Shown here in pieces: positions 25,037 through 33,651 of a stretch of DNA of 64,000 nt (its first letter is position 1; each line of letters begins with the position of its first letter). This stretch comes from Fen-1258 sp041658245 (lineage in GTDB: Bacteria; Bacteroidota; Ignavibacteria; Ignavibacteriales; Melioribacteraceae): contig JBBAAM010000002.1 of the NCBI GenBank assembly GCA_041658245.1, forward strand, positions 1-64,000, written 5' to 3'. The notes beneath the pieces were generated by a model. That model searched no databases. It saw only the letters and a program-made list of their open reading frames with translations, and was not told the DNA's origin. Both the position numbers and the translations under genes were made by a program.

Positions 25037-25540
25037 CTATTTGACCACTATCAATGCCAAATCCTTTTCCAAAGTTTCTTTGGGAGTCTCAACTATTCTC
25101 CCAATTTCTTTATCATCCTTGATACAAATAAAAGTCGGCACTAATTTGATATCGAGTTTTTCAACCAATCCACCAGGAGTTGTTTTTTTTCTATCAACAC
25201 AGATCAAAGTTAGATTTTGAAAATTATAGTTTGTTTTATCTAATATTCTTAAAAAGCGTGGGACTTCCCTTCTGCTGTCGCTGCACCAAGTACCCATAAC
25301 AATAGTAATCTTTACATCATTAATTACTTTTGAGAGTTTTAATACTTCTGCAGAATCGGGTGTGTAATTATCATATTCTGAATTGAACCACCATGAAAAA
25401 TTTGAATCAGCAAATGCAGTTCTATCACAGAGACCGATAAGCATCGGTTTACCGGATTTTTCATCCGTAACAAATTTGTTCTTTTCTTGAGCGTAAATTA
25501 CTGCGGATAGGATCATCAATAAAAGAAAAAGCTTTTTCAT
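25037..25540 (-). CDS. Exported thioredoxin-fold protein with CxxS active site
   Basis: 167 residues with a signal peptide (MKKLFLLLMILSAVIYA, cleavage near 17). The thioredoxin-fold motif is GTWCSDSRREVPRF: Cys86 is kept but the second active-site Cys is replaced by Ser89, giving a monothiol CSDS site. The cis-proline loop LVPTF follows. This WCxDS-type pattern is frequent in Bacteroidota thioredoxin family proteins of unknown role; disulfide isomerase-like or thiol-binding functions are possible. Its extreme 3' end is duplicated at 23684-23749, beyond the toxin-antitoxin pair. Confidence 0.75.
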   Translation of the reverse strand: MKKLFLLLMILSAVIYAQEKNKFVTDEKSGKPMLIGLCDRTAFADSNFSWWFNSEYDNYTPDSAEVLKLSKVINDVKITIVMGTWCSDSRREVPRFLRILDKTNYNFQNLTLICVDRKKTTPGGLVEKLDIKLVPTFICIKDDKEIGRIVETPKETLEKDLALIVVK

Positions 25541-25548
25541 TACTACCT

Positions 25549-26430
25549 CTATTTAGTATTATTCGATTTGCGAACGTCGAGTCCCCAATATAATTTATTG
25601 CGCAGGATTTCAAAATAGTTTGTACGGTTGGAATGAATTAATCTGACCGGCTGTTTATTCTTTTCTATTGTAAGCTGCGCTGGTGAATTAAAGAAGTTAA
25701 CACGCTGTCCGTCGCAGCTAACTTGAATTTTTTCTGAAGGAGAATTAACCATCACAGTTATTTTTTGTGCGCTGGAAATGACTAACGGACGCATTGTAAG
25801 AGTGTGAGGCGCGATCGGGCTGAGTGTAATTACATCGGCTTTAGGGTTTACTATCGGTCCGCCGGTTGATAATGAATAACCGGTAGAGCCTGTGGGTGTT
25901 GCAATTATTAAACCATCTGCTGAAAAAGTAGAAACGTAATCATCATCAACTTTGATCGTTAGCTCGATCATCTTAGGCCACGGACCTTTATCAATAACAA
26001 TATCGTTGATTGCATAGAGCTCATCATTGTTATTTCCGTTGCTGCTTCCAATCAAAGCCATTCTTTCTTCAATTGTATAATTTTTTGTTTTTATATCGTG
26101 TAGAAGCTCGGTAAAACTGGTAAGATCGAATTCTGCAAGGAACCCGAGTTTACCAAAATTTACTCCAATGATAGGAGTACTTGAGTTCTTTACTTCAAAT
26201 GCCGTGTTTAACATTGTACCATCACCACCGATAGACACCACCATATCACTATTCTTACTCAGATCTGTATGAGATTGAAACTTAGAAGCACTGTCTAATT
26301 CATTCTTATGTTTTAAGAGAGATTCGCTCAAGATGAAACCGAATCCATTTTGTTGAAGTTGTGCAATTATTTTTTTTACGATATCAAGAATATCGCTTTT
26401 CGAAATATTTGGAATTATTCCTATTGTCAT
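25549..26430 (-). CDS. nadK: NAD kinase
   Basis: 293 residues, family length. NadK phosphorylates NAD to NADP. SIGGDGTML (66-74) is the diagnostic GGDG motif with the catalytic Asp, and the second hallmark GSTGYSLSTGGPIV follows at mid-protein, with the conserved PIAPHTLTMRPLV block after it. The ATG overlaps the stop of the upstream glycosyltransferase gene by ATGA, so both are in one transcript. It lies 8 bp before the thioredoxin-like gene. Confidence 0.96.
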   Translation of the reverse strand: MTIGIIPNISKSDILDIVKKIIAQLQQNGFGFILSESLLKHKNELDSASKFQSHTDLSKNSDMVVSIGGDGTMLNTAFEVKNSSTPIIGVNFGKLGFLAEFDLTSFTELLHDIKTKNYTIEERMALIGSSNGNNNDELYAINDIVIDKGPWPKMIELTIKVDDDYVSTFSADGLIIATPTGSTGYSLSTGGPIVNPKADVITLSPIAPHTLTMRPLVISSAQKITVMVNSPSEKIQVSCDGQRVNFFNSPAQLTIEKNKQPVRLIHSNRTNYFEILRNKLYWGLDVRKSNNTK

Positions 26431-27200
26431 TTTGATCTTTCTCTATTCATTTCCCAAAGTTTGCTGTACTTTGTAAATACATACGAAGATGAGAACACAG
26501 CTAATATCAATCCATGGAGTCCGTCAAGAAATCCTAATCGAAAGATATACATTTTGCAAAAAAGAAAAATCGGGCGGATGAGTATGTCAATAATTGTTGC
26601 ACGTTTACCTTTTTCGAATAGTTCTTTAGCTGCAAGTGAAGTATAAGAATTGTATTTGGTGAAGTAATGTTCAATTGACGGATCGGTATAATGATTAAGA
26701 TCATTTTGAAGTTTGCCAACAGCTCCTTCAACCTTTAAATGCTCGTGTACTTCTTTTCCATTAAACGACACATATTTTTTGTTGAAAAGTCTTGTAACAC
26801 GTGCCGGATACCAACCGCTATGTTGGATCCATTTACCAAGAAAATATGCTCTGCGCGCTACATCATAGGCATGAAACTCAAGTACGGACTGTTTGAATTG
26901 TTTCAGTTCTTCAGCGAGTTCGGAAGTAATTTCTTCATCGGCATCAATCCAAAGAACCCAGTCATATTTTGTTTTAGATAAAGCATAAATCTTTGTTCTG
27001 GCATATCCCTTCCATTCTACGATCTCGCAATTAACATCTTCGAATGATAATGCTATCTGTTTTGTTATATCAGTCGTTCTTGAATCAATAACAACAACAA
27101 TATCATCAATAACATTTATCTGACTTTTTATACAGCGAGCAATATTGCGTTCTTCATCGCGTGCAATTATTATGGATGATATTTTAATGTTTTCTGCCAT
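26427..27200 (-). CDS. Family 2 glycosyltransferase, WaaE/KdtX-like
   Basis: 257 residues. A GT-A fold starts at SIIIARDEERNIARCI, with the nucleotide-sugar/metal site IDADEE (DxD at 86-88). The later GWYPARVTRLFNKKYVSF, HEHLKVEG and HYFTKYNSYTSLAAKELFEKG segments follow the pattern of LPS-core glycosyltransferases of the WaaE/KdtX group. A hydrophobic C-terminal segment may tether it to the membrane. Sitting just downstream of the MsbA-type exporter, it probably adds a core sugar to lipid A-Kdo. The exact sugar is not readable. Confidence 0.82.
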   Translation of the reverse strand: MAENIKISSIIIARDEERNIARCIKSQINVIDDIVVVIDSRTTDITKQIALSFEDVNCEIVEWKGYARTKIYALSKTKYDWVLWIDADEEITSELAEELKQFKQSVLEFHAYDVARRAYFLGKWIQHSGWYPARVTRLFNKKYVSFNGKEVHEHLKVEGAVGKLQNDLNHYTDPSIEHYFTKYNSYTSLAAKELFEKGKRATIIDILIRPIFLFCKMYIFRLGFLDGLHGLILAVFSSSYVFTKYSKLWEMNRERSK

Positions 27201-27324
27201 ATTGAGTTTAATCTAATTTCTGTCTTTTAGATCTGATTTAAAAAATGCAATGTTCAAACCAAACGTAAACCAGATTGATGAACTTGTCAATCGTTTTAAC
27301 AGTTTTTGTTTGTGTAAGCACCAT

Positions 27325-29178
27325 TTAATCTCTGAATTGTAATTCATACAATTTTTTATAGATGCCTTTTTCTTGAGAAAGAAGTTGTTCATGTTTACCA
27401 TCCTGAACAATTTTACCGCGGTCAAGTACAATTATTCGGTCTGCATTTCGAATTGTGCTTAGACGATGTGCAATAACAAATGTCGTGCGGTCATGCATTA
27501 ATCTTTCTATAGCTTCTTGAACCAATATTTCCGATTCATTATCAAGCGATGATGTTGCTTCATCAAGTATCATTATTGGAGGATTCTTCAATAATGCACG
27601 GGCAATTGAGATTCGTTGACGCTGACCTCCGGAAAGCTTTGTTCCCTTCTCCCCAATGATAGTATTATAACCATTCGGTAGTTCTAGAATAAAATTGTGT
27701 GCATTAGCGGCTTTTGCTGCGGCTACTAATCTTTCTTCAGAGCAATCATCTAATCCATAAGCTATATTATTGCGCGCAGATTCATTGAAGAGTACGGTTT
27801 CTTGTGTAACAATTCCCATAAACTTACGCAGATCTTCAATACGGATAGTACGAATGTCAATTCCATCTAACAAAATTCTACCATCAGTTGGATCAAAGAA
27901 TCTGGGTAGTAAATCTGCAAGAGTTGTTTTACCTGCACCGCTGCTGCCTACAATTGCTAATACCTTCCCTTTTTGAACTTGTAGATTGACCTTATCAAGA
28001 ACCGGTTCTTCAGAATCATCAAAATGGAATGATACATTTTGGAATTCGATCATATCATTAAATTCAGTAACAGATACAGGCAATTCGATATTTCTTATTC
28101 TTGGTTCCGTATCAAGGATTTCAAAAACTCTTTCTGCAGCAGCACTGGATTCTTGAATTCTATTATTAACGCCGCTTAATTCTTTTATCGGAGGCATCAT
28201 TTGAAAAATTGCAAGTAGAAATACAATAAACTCGCTTGCCTTAAGAGTTTTATCAACAAGAACAAGCTCGCCGCCGTAATAAATCATCGCTGCACCAACT
28301 ACAACGCTTAAAAATTCGGTTAGAGGCGATGCAGTATTTCTAACACGTGCCATTTTTAATACTAATTTGAAAAAACTTTGTGTTTGAGTCTTGAATTTTT
28401 CATTTTCATAATTTTCCATACCAAAAGCTTTTACAATCTTTACTCCTGTAATAGTCTCATGTAATAATGTAGTTATATTCGCCATCTTTTCTTGAAGTAG
28501 TCCGCTTTGTTTTCTAAGGATAAGGCCGATCCAGCTAATTATTCCAATTGTAGGAGGCAAAACCAGAAGTGAAAAAAGTGTTAACCGCCAGCTTATTGAC
28601 ATTGCCAATCCAACAAAGAATAAAATTGTAAGAGGTTCACGAATCAAATTAAGAAACACAGCAGAAACACTCGACTGAACTACGTTAACATCATTAGTTA
28701 TTCTGGAAATTAAGTTGCCCGTCTTTTCGTTTTTGAAATAACTCATCGGCAATTTATGCAAGTGTATATAAGATTGATTTCGTAAATCACGGATCACTCC
28801 CTGTTCAACATAAGCAAGAAAGTACGCTTGTAAGTATCCGAAAATATTTTTTAGAAAGAATGCGAGTAAAATTAATATACAAATTTTAAGGAGAATTTCT
28901 TTTTCAGTTCCGCTAAAAACATAATTCTTAAACGAGTCGGTAATTTCGGTCCCAATTTTTGAAAACCAATTACCAACGGGAATATCTACCGTTTGTGTGA
29001 TTGTTTTGGATTGTAACGGTATCGCTCCTTTCTCCTGGAAAAGTGTATTGAGTAAGGGGATCAACATATAAACGGAGACAGTATTAAGAAGAGCAAATAG
29101 AATTGAAAAAATTACGGACGCTGATAAATGTTTCCGGTAAGGTTTAATATAAGTAAGAACTCTTTTGTAGGTAGTCAT
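27325..29178 (-). CDS. msbA: ABC transporter, MsbA-like lipid exporter (fused TMD-NBD)
   Basis: 617 residues: a six-helix transmembrane domain (about 1-340) fused to an ATPase domain. Walker A GSSGAGKTT lies near residue 408, the signature LSGGQRQRISIARALL and Walker B IMILDEATSSLD follow, and the H-loop is IAHRLSTI. The length and half-transporter layout match MsbA, which flips lipid A across the inner membrane as a homodimer. The LPS context (glycosyltransferase downstream) agrees with that role, but multidrug-type half transporters cannot be excluded. A periplasmic loop of about 60 residues between the first two helices is longer than in E. coli MsbA. Confidence 0.82.
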   Translation of the reverse strand: MTTYKRVLTYIKPYRKHLSASVIFSILFALLNTVSVYMLIPLLNTLFQEKGAIPLQSKTITQTVDIPVGNWFSKIGTEITDSFKNYVFSGTEKEILLKICILILLAFFLKNIFGYLQAYFLAYVEQGVIRDLRNQSYIHLHKLPMSYFKNEKTGNLISRITNDVNVVQSSVSAVFLNLIREPLTILFFVGLAMSISWRLTLFSLLVLPPTIGIISWIGLILRKQSGLLQEKMANITTLLHETITGVKIVKAFGMENYENEKFKTQTQSFFKLVLKMARVRNTASPLTEFLSVVVGAAMIYYGGELVLVDKTLKASEFIVFLLAIFQMMPPIKELSGVNNRIQESSAAAERVFEILDTEPRIRNIELPVSVTEFNDMIEFQNVSFHFDDSEEPVLDKVNLQVQKGKVLAIVGSSGAGKTTLADLLPRFFDPTDGRILLDGIDIRTIRIEDLRKFMGIVTQETVLFNESARNNIAYGLDDCSEERLVAAAKAANAHNFILELPNGYNTIIGEKGTKLSGGQRQRISIARALLKNPPIMILDEATSSLDNESEILVQEAIERLMHDRTTFVIAHRLSTIRNADRIIVLDRGKIVQDGKHEQLLSQEKGIYKKLYELQFRD

Positions 29179-29185
29179 TTAATTC

Positions 29186-30430
29186 TCACATTGGAAGATT
29201 ATTTATACCGCATCCGCCGTATAAAGAAATTGTATTCAATAATTTATCTCGAGTATAATCATAAACTGCAATTTGGGCTATATCTTTTAAGCGTTCATCA
29301 AAAAATAATAACTTTCCATGAACTAATACATTTTCGAAGTGAAAACCGGAAAAAATTCTGACAATTTTCATCTTTAAAGCATCTATTATGATTAATTCCC
29401 CCGTTTTTTCAGTTTTCACACCCTTAGAATCAACTGCCAGGTTATCAGTAATTAAGAAAAGATAACTCCCATCTTCAGACCATCGTGAATCGTTAATATT
29501 TCTTTTAGTTGTAACTACTAATTCTTCGAAACGTTGTTTTAGATTCTTTAAGTAAATATTTGATTCGCCATTTGATCGAACATTTCTAAATTGGAATTCC
29601 TTGTTCGGAGAAAATTCAACCGGGTTTCGTCTTGGGATAGAAGGAAATCCATTTTGGAGTAAATCAAATTTTCTTTTTTGAATCAAACCGGATTTACCAT
29701 TTATATCGAATGGATAAATATTTTGTATTACAATTTTAGTATTAACGGAATCAAACATAGAGAAATTAACCTTAAACGTATCGCTTGATTCCCAATATGT
29801 GTAAAGTTGAACACCATCTCCCAGTTCTGCAAGTTCATCTGCTTGATCGCTGACCCTATTGAAATAATAAATTCTTGCTTCGTGAATATACGGGAACCCG
29901 CTTTGTTTTCCGTAGCTAAGCACAGTTGTAATAAATGCACCTTGATTATCAATAGAATGATTTAATGAAATTACTTTCCTTCCCCATCTGCTCCACTCTA
30001 CCGAACTTTGTTTTGTTAATAAATTGAAACTATAAACTGAGGGTCTTCCGAGATAGTTTGCAACGAATAATACATTAGTAAAAACATCTTCTACTTGTTT
30101 TCCATTACGTACTATCTTGTAATCCTTAATTAATGAGTTAGAATAAAGATCAAAAGCAGTTTCTCCGGCTTCAAACGAAGAAACGAAATTGCTGAATAAT
30201 AGTTGGTATTTATTTTTAACAGTTTTCTCAATTCTTAATGATGAATTTAATTTGCTTTCCAGTGTAGTTTTTATTTTAACAGCTTCTTCTTGAGTTTTGA
30301 ATTCGCCAAGTGAGATTGAATATTTAATTTTAGTGTCTTGGTCAGTATCATGATCAGATATAGTACATTCACTCAAGATAAGAGTCATAAAAAAAAATGA
30401 GATCAATATTTTAGAACGCTTCCGGTTCAT
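29186..30430 (-). CDS. Exported SPOR-like/beta-propeller protein, probable lipoprotein
   Basis: 414 residues, not recognised as a named family. A hydrophobic signal segment (8-20) ends in LILSEC; the -1 Glu is not the small residue expected of a lipobox, so lipidation at Cys22 is uncertain. Next comes a SPOR-like stretch (about 34-110: IKYSISLGEFKTQEEAVKIK...) typical of glycan-binding or divisome proteins. The remainder has repeated beta strands with NDSRWSEDGSYLFLITD and FSPNKEFQF, resembling WD40/TolB-like propeller blades. It lies 7 bp from the exporter gene, in the same direction. An outer-membrane or periplasmic cell-envelope role is inferred. Confidence 0.5.
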   Translation of the reverse strand: MNRKRSKILISFFFMTLILSECTISDHDTDQDTKIKYSISLGEFKTQEEAVKIKTTLESKLNSSLRIEKTVKNKYQLLFSNFVSSFEAGETAFDLYSNSLIKDYKIVRNGKQVEDVFTNVLFVANYLGRPSVYSFNLLTKQSSVEWSRWGRKVISLNHSIDNQGAFITTVLSYGKQSGFPYIHEARIYYFNRVSDQADELAELGDGVQLYTYWESSDTFKVNFSMFDSVNTKIVIQNIYPFDINGKSGLIQKRKFDLLQNGFPSIPRRNPVEFSPNKEFQFRNVRSNGESNIYLKNLKQRFEELVVTTKRNINDSRWSEDGSYLFLITDNLAVDSKGVKTEKTGELIIIDALKMKIVRIFSGFHFENVLVHGKLLFFDERLKDIAQIAVYDYTRDKLLNTISLYGGCGINNLPM

Positions 30431-30460
30431 GATCTAAAGATAAGAAATACGGATTCAATA

Positions 30461-30566
30461 TTAAGAGGGTGTGTAATAATTCGATTTTTTGAGAAATAAG
30501 TTTTGGTTTTTGCTCATAATCAAAACCGAAATCTGCTTGATACCCTATTTTCACACACCCTCTTAA
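30461..30566. mobile_element. 106-bp MITE-like element with perfect 14-bp terminal inverted repeats
   Basis: TTAAGAGGGTGTGT at 30461-30474 is repeated perfectly inverted at 30553-30566, and weaker similarity continues inward for about 6 more bases. The interior holds no gene but includes a second imperfect inverted pair (TTTTGGTTTTTG against CAAAACCGAA). TTAA forms both outermost ends, consistent with a TTAA target duplication. The right end overlaps the xerD stop codon without damaging its normal C-terminus. The size, termini and lack of coding capacity fit a non-autonomous transposable element. A long hairpin acting as an xerD terminator is the alternative. Confidence 0.6.
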
Positions 30567-31453
30567 CCGCGTGGATGATGGTCTTTATGTTCTTGTTTTA
30601 TATAATTCCGGTCTACATGTGTATAGATTTGAGTGGTAGAGATATCTGCATGGCCTAACATTTCTTGAACAGCTCTAAGATCGGCTCCTCCTTCCAAAAG
30701 ATGTGTCGCAAAAGAATGCCGGAAAATATGAGGATGAATATTTTTACTTATGCCTGCTTCTTTTGCATAATGATCGAAAATTTTCCAAATCCACATTCGA
30801 GAAAGTTTTGTACCGCGTTTATTAAGAAATACAAAATTCTGGCTCTTAGTTTTTTTCTCTAAGTGTGGTCTGGAACGAGTCAAATATTCCTTAAGCCATT
30901 TAATAGCACTGCTGCCTATTGGAACGATTCTTTCTTTTGAACCTTTACCTAATACTCTTATTACTTCATCATCAAAAAAAAGATCGTTTATTTTTAGATT
31001 GGTAAGTTCAGATACACGTAGTCCGGAAGAATAAAATGTTTCGAGAATTGCTTTGTCCCGCAAACCTGTTGTTTCACTTGTCTGGGGTGCGTTAAGGATC
31101 ATCTCTATTTCCGGTAGAGTTAACACAGAAGGCAGCTTACGGGCTTTTTTAACTCGAGATAGTTTTTCTGTTGGATTTTTTTCGATGTAATTGTTGTTTT
31201 CCAAGAATCTGAAAAAACCCTTGATGGAGGACATATAACGAGCTGATGTTGCACTGTCAACACCCGACTTTCGCTGACGTTCAAAGAATTTTGCTATTAT
31301 GTTTGATGTAACTTCACTAAAATCTTTTACTTTGGTTTTGATGAGGAATGCTAAAAGTTTTTGAAGATCGCTTTTGTATGATTTAGTAGTATTCTCGGAG
31401 AGATTTTTTTCGTAACGAAGAATGGTTAGATATTCTTTTAGAAATTCCTCCAT
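30563..31453 (-). CDS. xerD: Site-specific tyrosine recombinase XerC/XerD
   Basis: 296 residues, the normal Xer length. The N-terminal SAM-like DNA-binding domain (1-90) is followed by the catalytic domain with the Arg of SSGLRVSEL, the Lys of the GKGSKERIVPI beta-hairpin, the HIFRHSFATHLLEGGADL box (His and Arg) and the nucleophilic Tyr of TTQIYTHV. The protein closes with HHPRG, the usual Xer ending. It resolves chromosome dimers at dif together with FtsK, also encoded in this window. XerD is favoured over XerC by pattern only. It is 5 bp downstream of the HD-hydrolase gene. Confidence 0.92.
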   Translation of the reverse strand: MEEFLKEYLTILRYEKNLSENTTKSYKSDLQKLLAFLIKTKVKDFSEVTSNIIAKFFERQRKSGVDSATSARYMSSIKGFFRFLENNNYIEKNPTEKLSRVKKARKLPSVLTLPEIEMILNAPQTSETTGLRDKAILETFYSSGLRVSELTNLKINDLFFDDEVIRVLGKGSKERIVPIGSSAIKWLKEYLTRSRPHLEKKTKSQNFVFLNKRGTKLSRMWIWKIFDHYAKEAGISKNIHPHIFRHSFATHLLEGGADLRAVQEMLGHADISTTQIYTHVDRNYIKQEHKDHHPRG

Positions 31454-31458
31454 AGCTT

Positions 31459-33651
31459 TTATTCTTCACTCTTAGTTTTTTCCAGTTCCTCTTGCTTGGG
31501 ATATCTAATTCTCTTGTGCTGATGACCGACGAGTATACTCAAGAACGATTCTTTGATTTGTTTAATATCCTTAAACGTAAGCGGGGCTTCATCAAGCTGT
31601 CCGTCATCTATTCTGCTGTTAATCAAATTGTTAATAACATTTTCAATTTTCTGTGAATCGGCTTCACTTAAAGAACGTATAGTTGATTCACAAGCATCAG
31701 CCAGCATAACGATCGCAGTTTCTTTTGTGTTCGGCTTAGGTCCAGGATAGCGATAATCATTCAAATCAACTTTATCTTCTCCGTATAACTCTTTTGCTTT
31801 TTCATAGAAATAAGATATTATCATTGTGCCGTGATGCATCGGGATAAAATCAATTACCTCTTTTGGAAGCGAATAATTTTGACCTAACTCGATTCCCTTT
31901 TTAACATGATCTAAAATAAGCTTAACACTTCTTTCAGGAGATAATTGCTCATGAATATTTTTAGAATCAATCTGATTTTCGACAAAACTTGCCGGATCAA
32001 TCGTTTTGCCTATATCATGATAATATGCTCCAACACGTGCAAGAGTAGAATTGGCTCCAATAGCTTCAGCCGTTGTTTCAACAAGTGTTCCCATAGTAAC
32101 CGAATGATTAAAAGTTCCGGGAGCGCTCTTTGCTAATTCTCTTAATAACGGCTGATTGAAATCCGTTAACTCCAGCAAAGTTAAATCTGTAGTGATCTTA
32201 AAAATTCTTTCGACAAAAATTATAAGTCCATAAGTTAAAACCGGACTTATCAAAGCATTCGAAACCGCAAAAGCAAAAGAAGAGAGAAGTTGATTAAAAG
32301 AATCAAATCTTTCAAAACCAAAAGCAATTATACTAAGTGAATATCCGATAAGTATGTAAAGGAAAGAACGAAATATTTGAGTACGATTCTTAATATCACG
32401 TACAGTAAAAGCAGCAAGCCCTCCGGCAATTATGTTAGTCAGCGCAAAGGCATAATCGTTACCGCGCAGACCGCCTACAATTAGAGAAATTATTACAGTT
32501 CCATAAAAACCAATTCGTGAATCAAAAATAATTGTTAAGAGCATTGATGCAACTGGAACAAGCACGAGAAATTCTACAGGTGAAGGGACATCAAGTTGAT
32601 AAATAAGAAAAGTTAGAAAACTTATAAACAGAAAAATGCAGGCAATAAGAACAATTTTTAGGTTATCACCATAAATTCTTTTTCTGAATAGGACGATATA
32701 AATCATGAATGGTAAAAGAATAATTAGTATATGTAAAAACTTACCGAAATTTTGAGAGAAGCGTCCCCAGTATCCGATTCCTTGCCCCTTTGCAATTTTA
32801 TATGAATCTATTTTTAATTTTACTTCGTGCGTTATTCGGTCATGTTTTGCAACAATGCGTTCGTTCTCATTTACAATACCAATATTAAGAGGAATTTTGT
32901 CTTTTGCGTTTTGAATTGCCGACTCAGTTAATTGCCGGCTAAATATTAAGTTTGGTTTAATAAAGTTAGCTATGTACTCTTCTATAGCAACATTTAATTC
33001 GGAATTACTTCCTACATTTCCATTTAAATAGAATTGAATAAAATCATTTACAGAATTACGATCTAGATAATTTGTCTTAGGAAAAGCGTTTTCAAACTTG
33101 CCGTCTCTGAATGCAATGCTGTCCCTTAGAATATCTTTATAGGTAATACTAAGAAGTCCGTGTTGATAAATCTTATTTAATATTTGTGAAGCATTACTAA
33201 AAACTTGTGTGACCGAGGTGATTCTTGATCCGGTAAATGATTTTTGCTTGTGAACAAATTGAAAGAGTGTAGAGTAAGATCCATCACTTAGTAATTTAGT
33301 GGAGTTTTGAGCATTATTGCTTTTAGATAATTGTTTGGAAAGAAATAAATTTGAATCCTTAAGTGAATCCAAATACAATTTTTCTAAACTTAGATCTCTA
33401 AGAAATATCGGCAGTATTGTTTTAGCGGCTTGATTTTTTTCATTCTCATAAGTCTTGGGATCTTTTAGGATTTCGAAAGTGATTGATGAAATAAGATCTT
33501 CATGAATCCAAACAGAGCCAACCGTTACTTCAGATTCAATTGATTCACCGCTTGGGAACATTAATACTATCAAAAATGCGGTGATAAAAATTATCACAAA
33601 TTTAACACGCAAACTTGATCTCAATTTTTCAATCATTTTTGAATTCATCAT
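31459..33651 (-). CDS. 7TMR-HD membrane phosphohydrolase (PgpH/YqfF-like)
   Basis: 730 residues. After one N-terminal helix (about 18-35) there is a large extracytoplasmic helical domain (7TMR-HDED), then about seven transmembrane helices (305-500), then a cytoplasmic HD domain with NHSVTMGTLV, the metal-binding YYHDIGK (near 545) and IPMHHGT. This architecture matches PgpH, which degrades cyclic di-AMP to pApA. If so, c-di-AMP signalling exists in this organism; no cyclase is in the window. The upstream phosphatase gene overlaps its start by 4 bp. Confidence 0.87.
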   Translation of the reverse strand: MMNSKMIEKLRSSLRVKFVIIFITAFLIVLMFPSGESIESEVTVGSVWIHEDLISSITFEILKDPKTYENEKNQAAKTILPIFLRDLSLEKLYLDSLKDSNLFLSKQLSKSNNAQNSTKLLSDGSYSTLFQFVHKQKSFTGSRITSVTQVFSNASQILNKIYQHGLLSITYKDILRDSIAFRDGKFENAFPKTNYLDRNSVNDFIQFYLNGNVGSNSELNVAIEEYIANFIKPNLIFSRQLTESAIQNAKDKIPLNIGIVNENERIVAKHDRITHEVKLKIDSYKIAKGQGIGYWGRFSQNFGKFLHILIILLPFMIYIVLFRKRIYGDNLKIVLIACIFLFISFLTFLIYQLDVPSPVEFLVLVPVASMLLTIIFDSRIGFYGTVIISLIVGGLRGNDYAFALTNIIAGGLAAFTVRDIKNRTQIFRSFLYILIGYSLSIIAFGFERFDSFNQLLSSFAFAVSNALISPVLTYGLIIFVERIFKITTDLTLLELTDFNQPLLRELAKSAPGTFNHSVTMGTLVETTAEAIGANSTLARVGAYYHDIGKTIDPASFVENQIDSKNIHEQLSPERSVKLILDHVKKGIELGQNYSLPKEVIDFIPMHHGTMIISYFYEKAKELYGEDKVDLNDYRYPGPKPNTKETAIVMLADACESTIRSLSEADSQKIENVINNLINSRIDDGQLDEAPLTFKDIKQIKESFLSILVGHQHKRIRYPKQEELEKTKSEE

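Noticed and set aside
27213..27431. 72-codon reading frame between the glycosyltransferase and the ABC transporter
   Set aside because: More than half overlaps the transporter's 3' end in another frame, and no family motif is seen.
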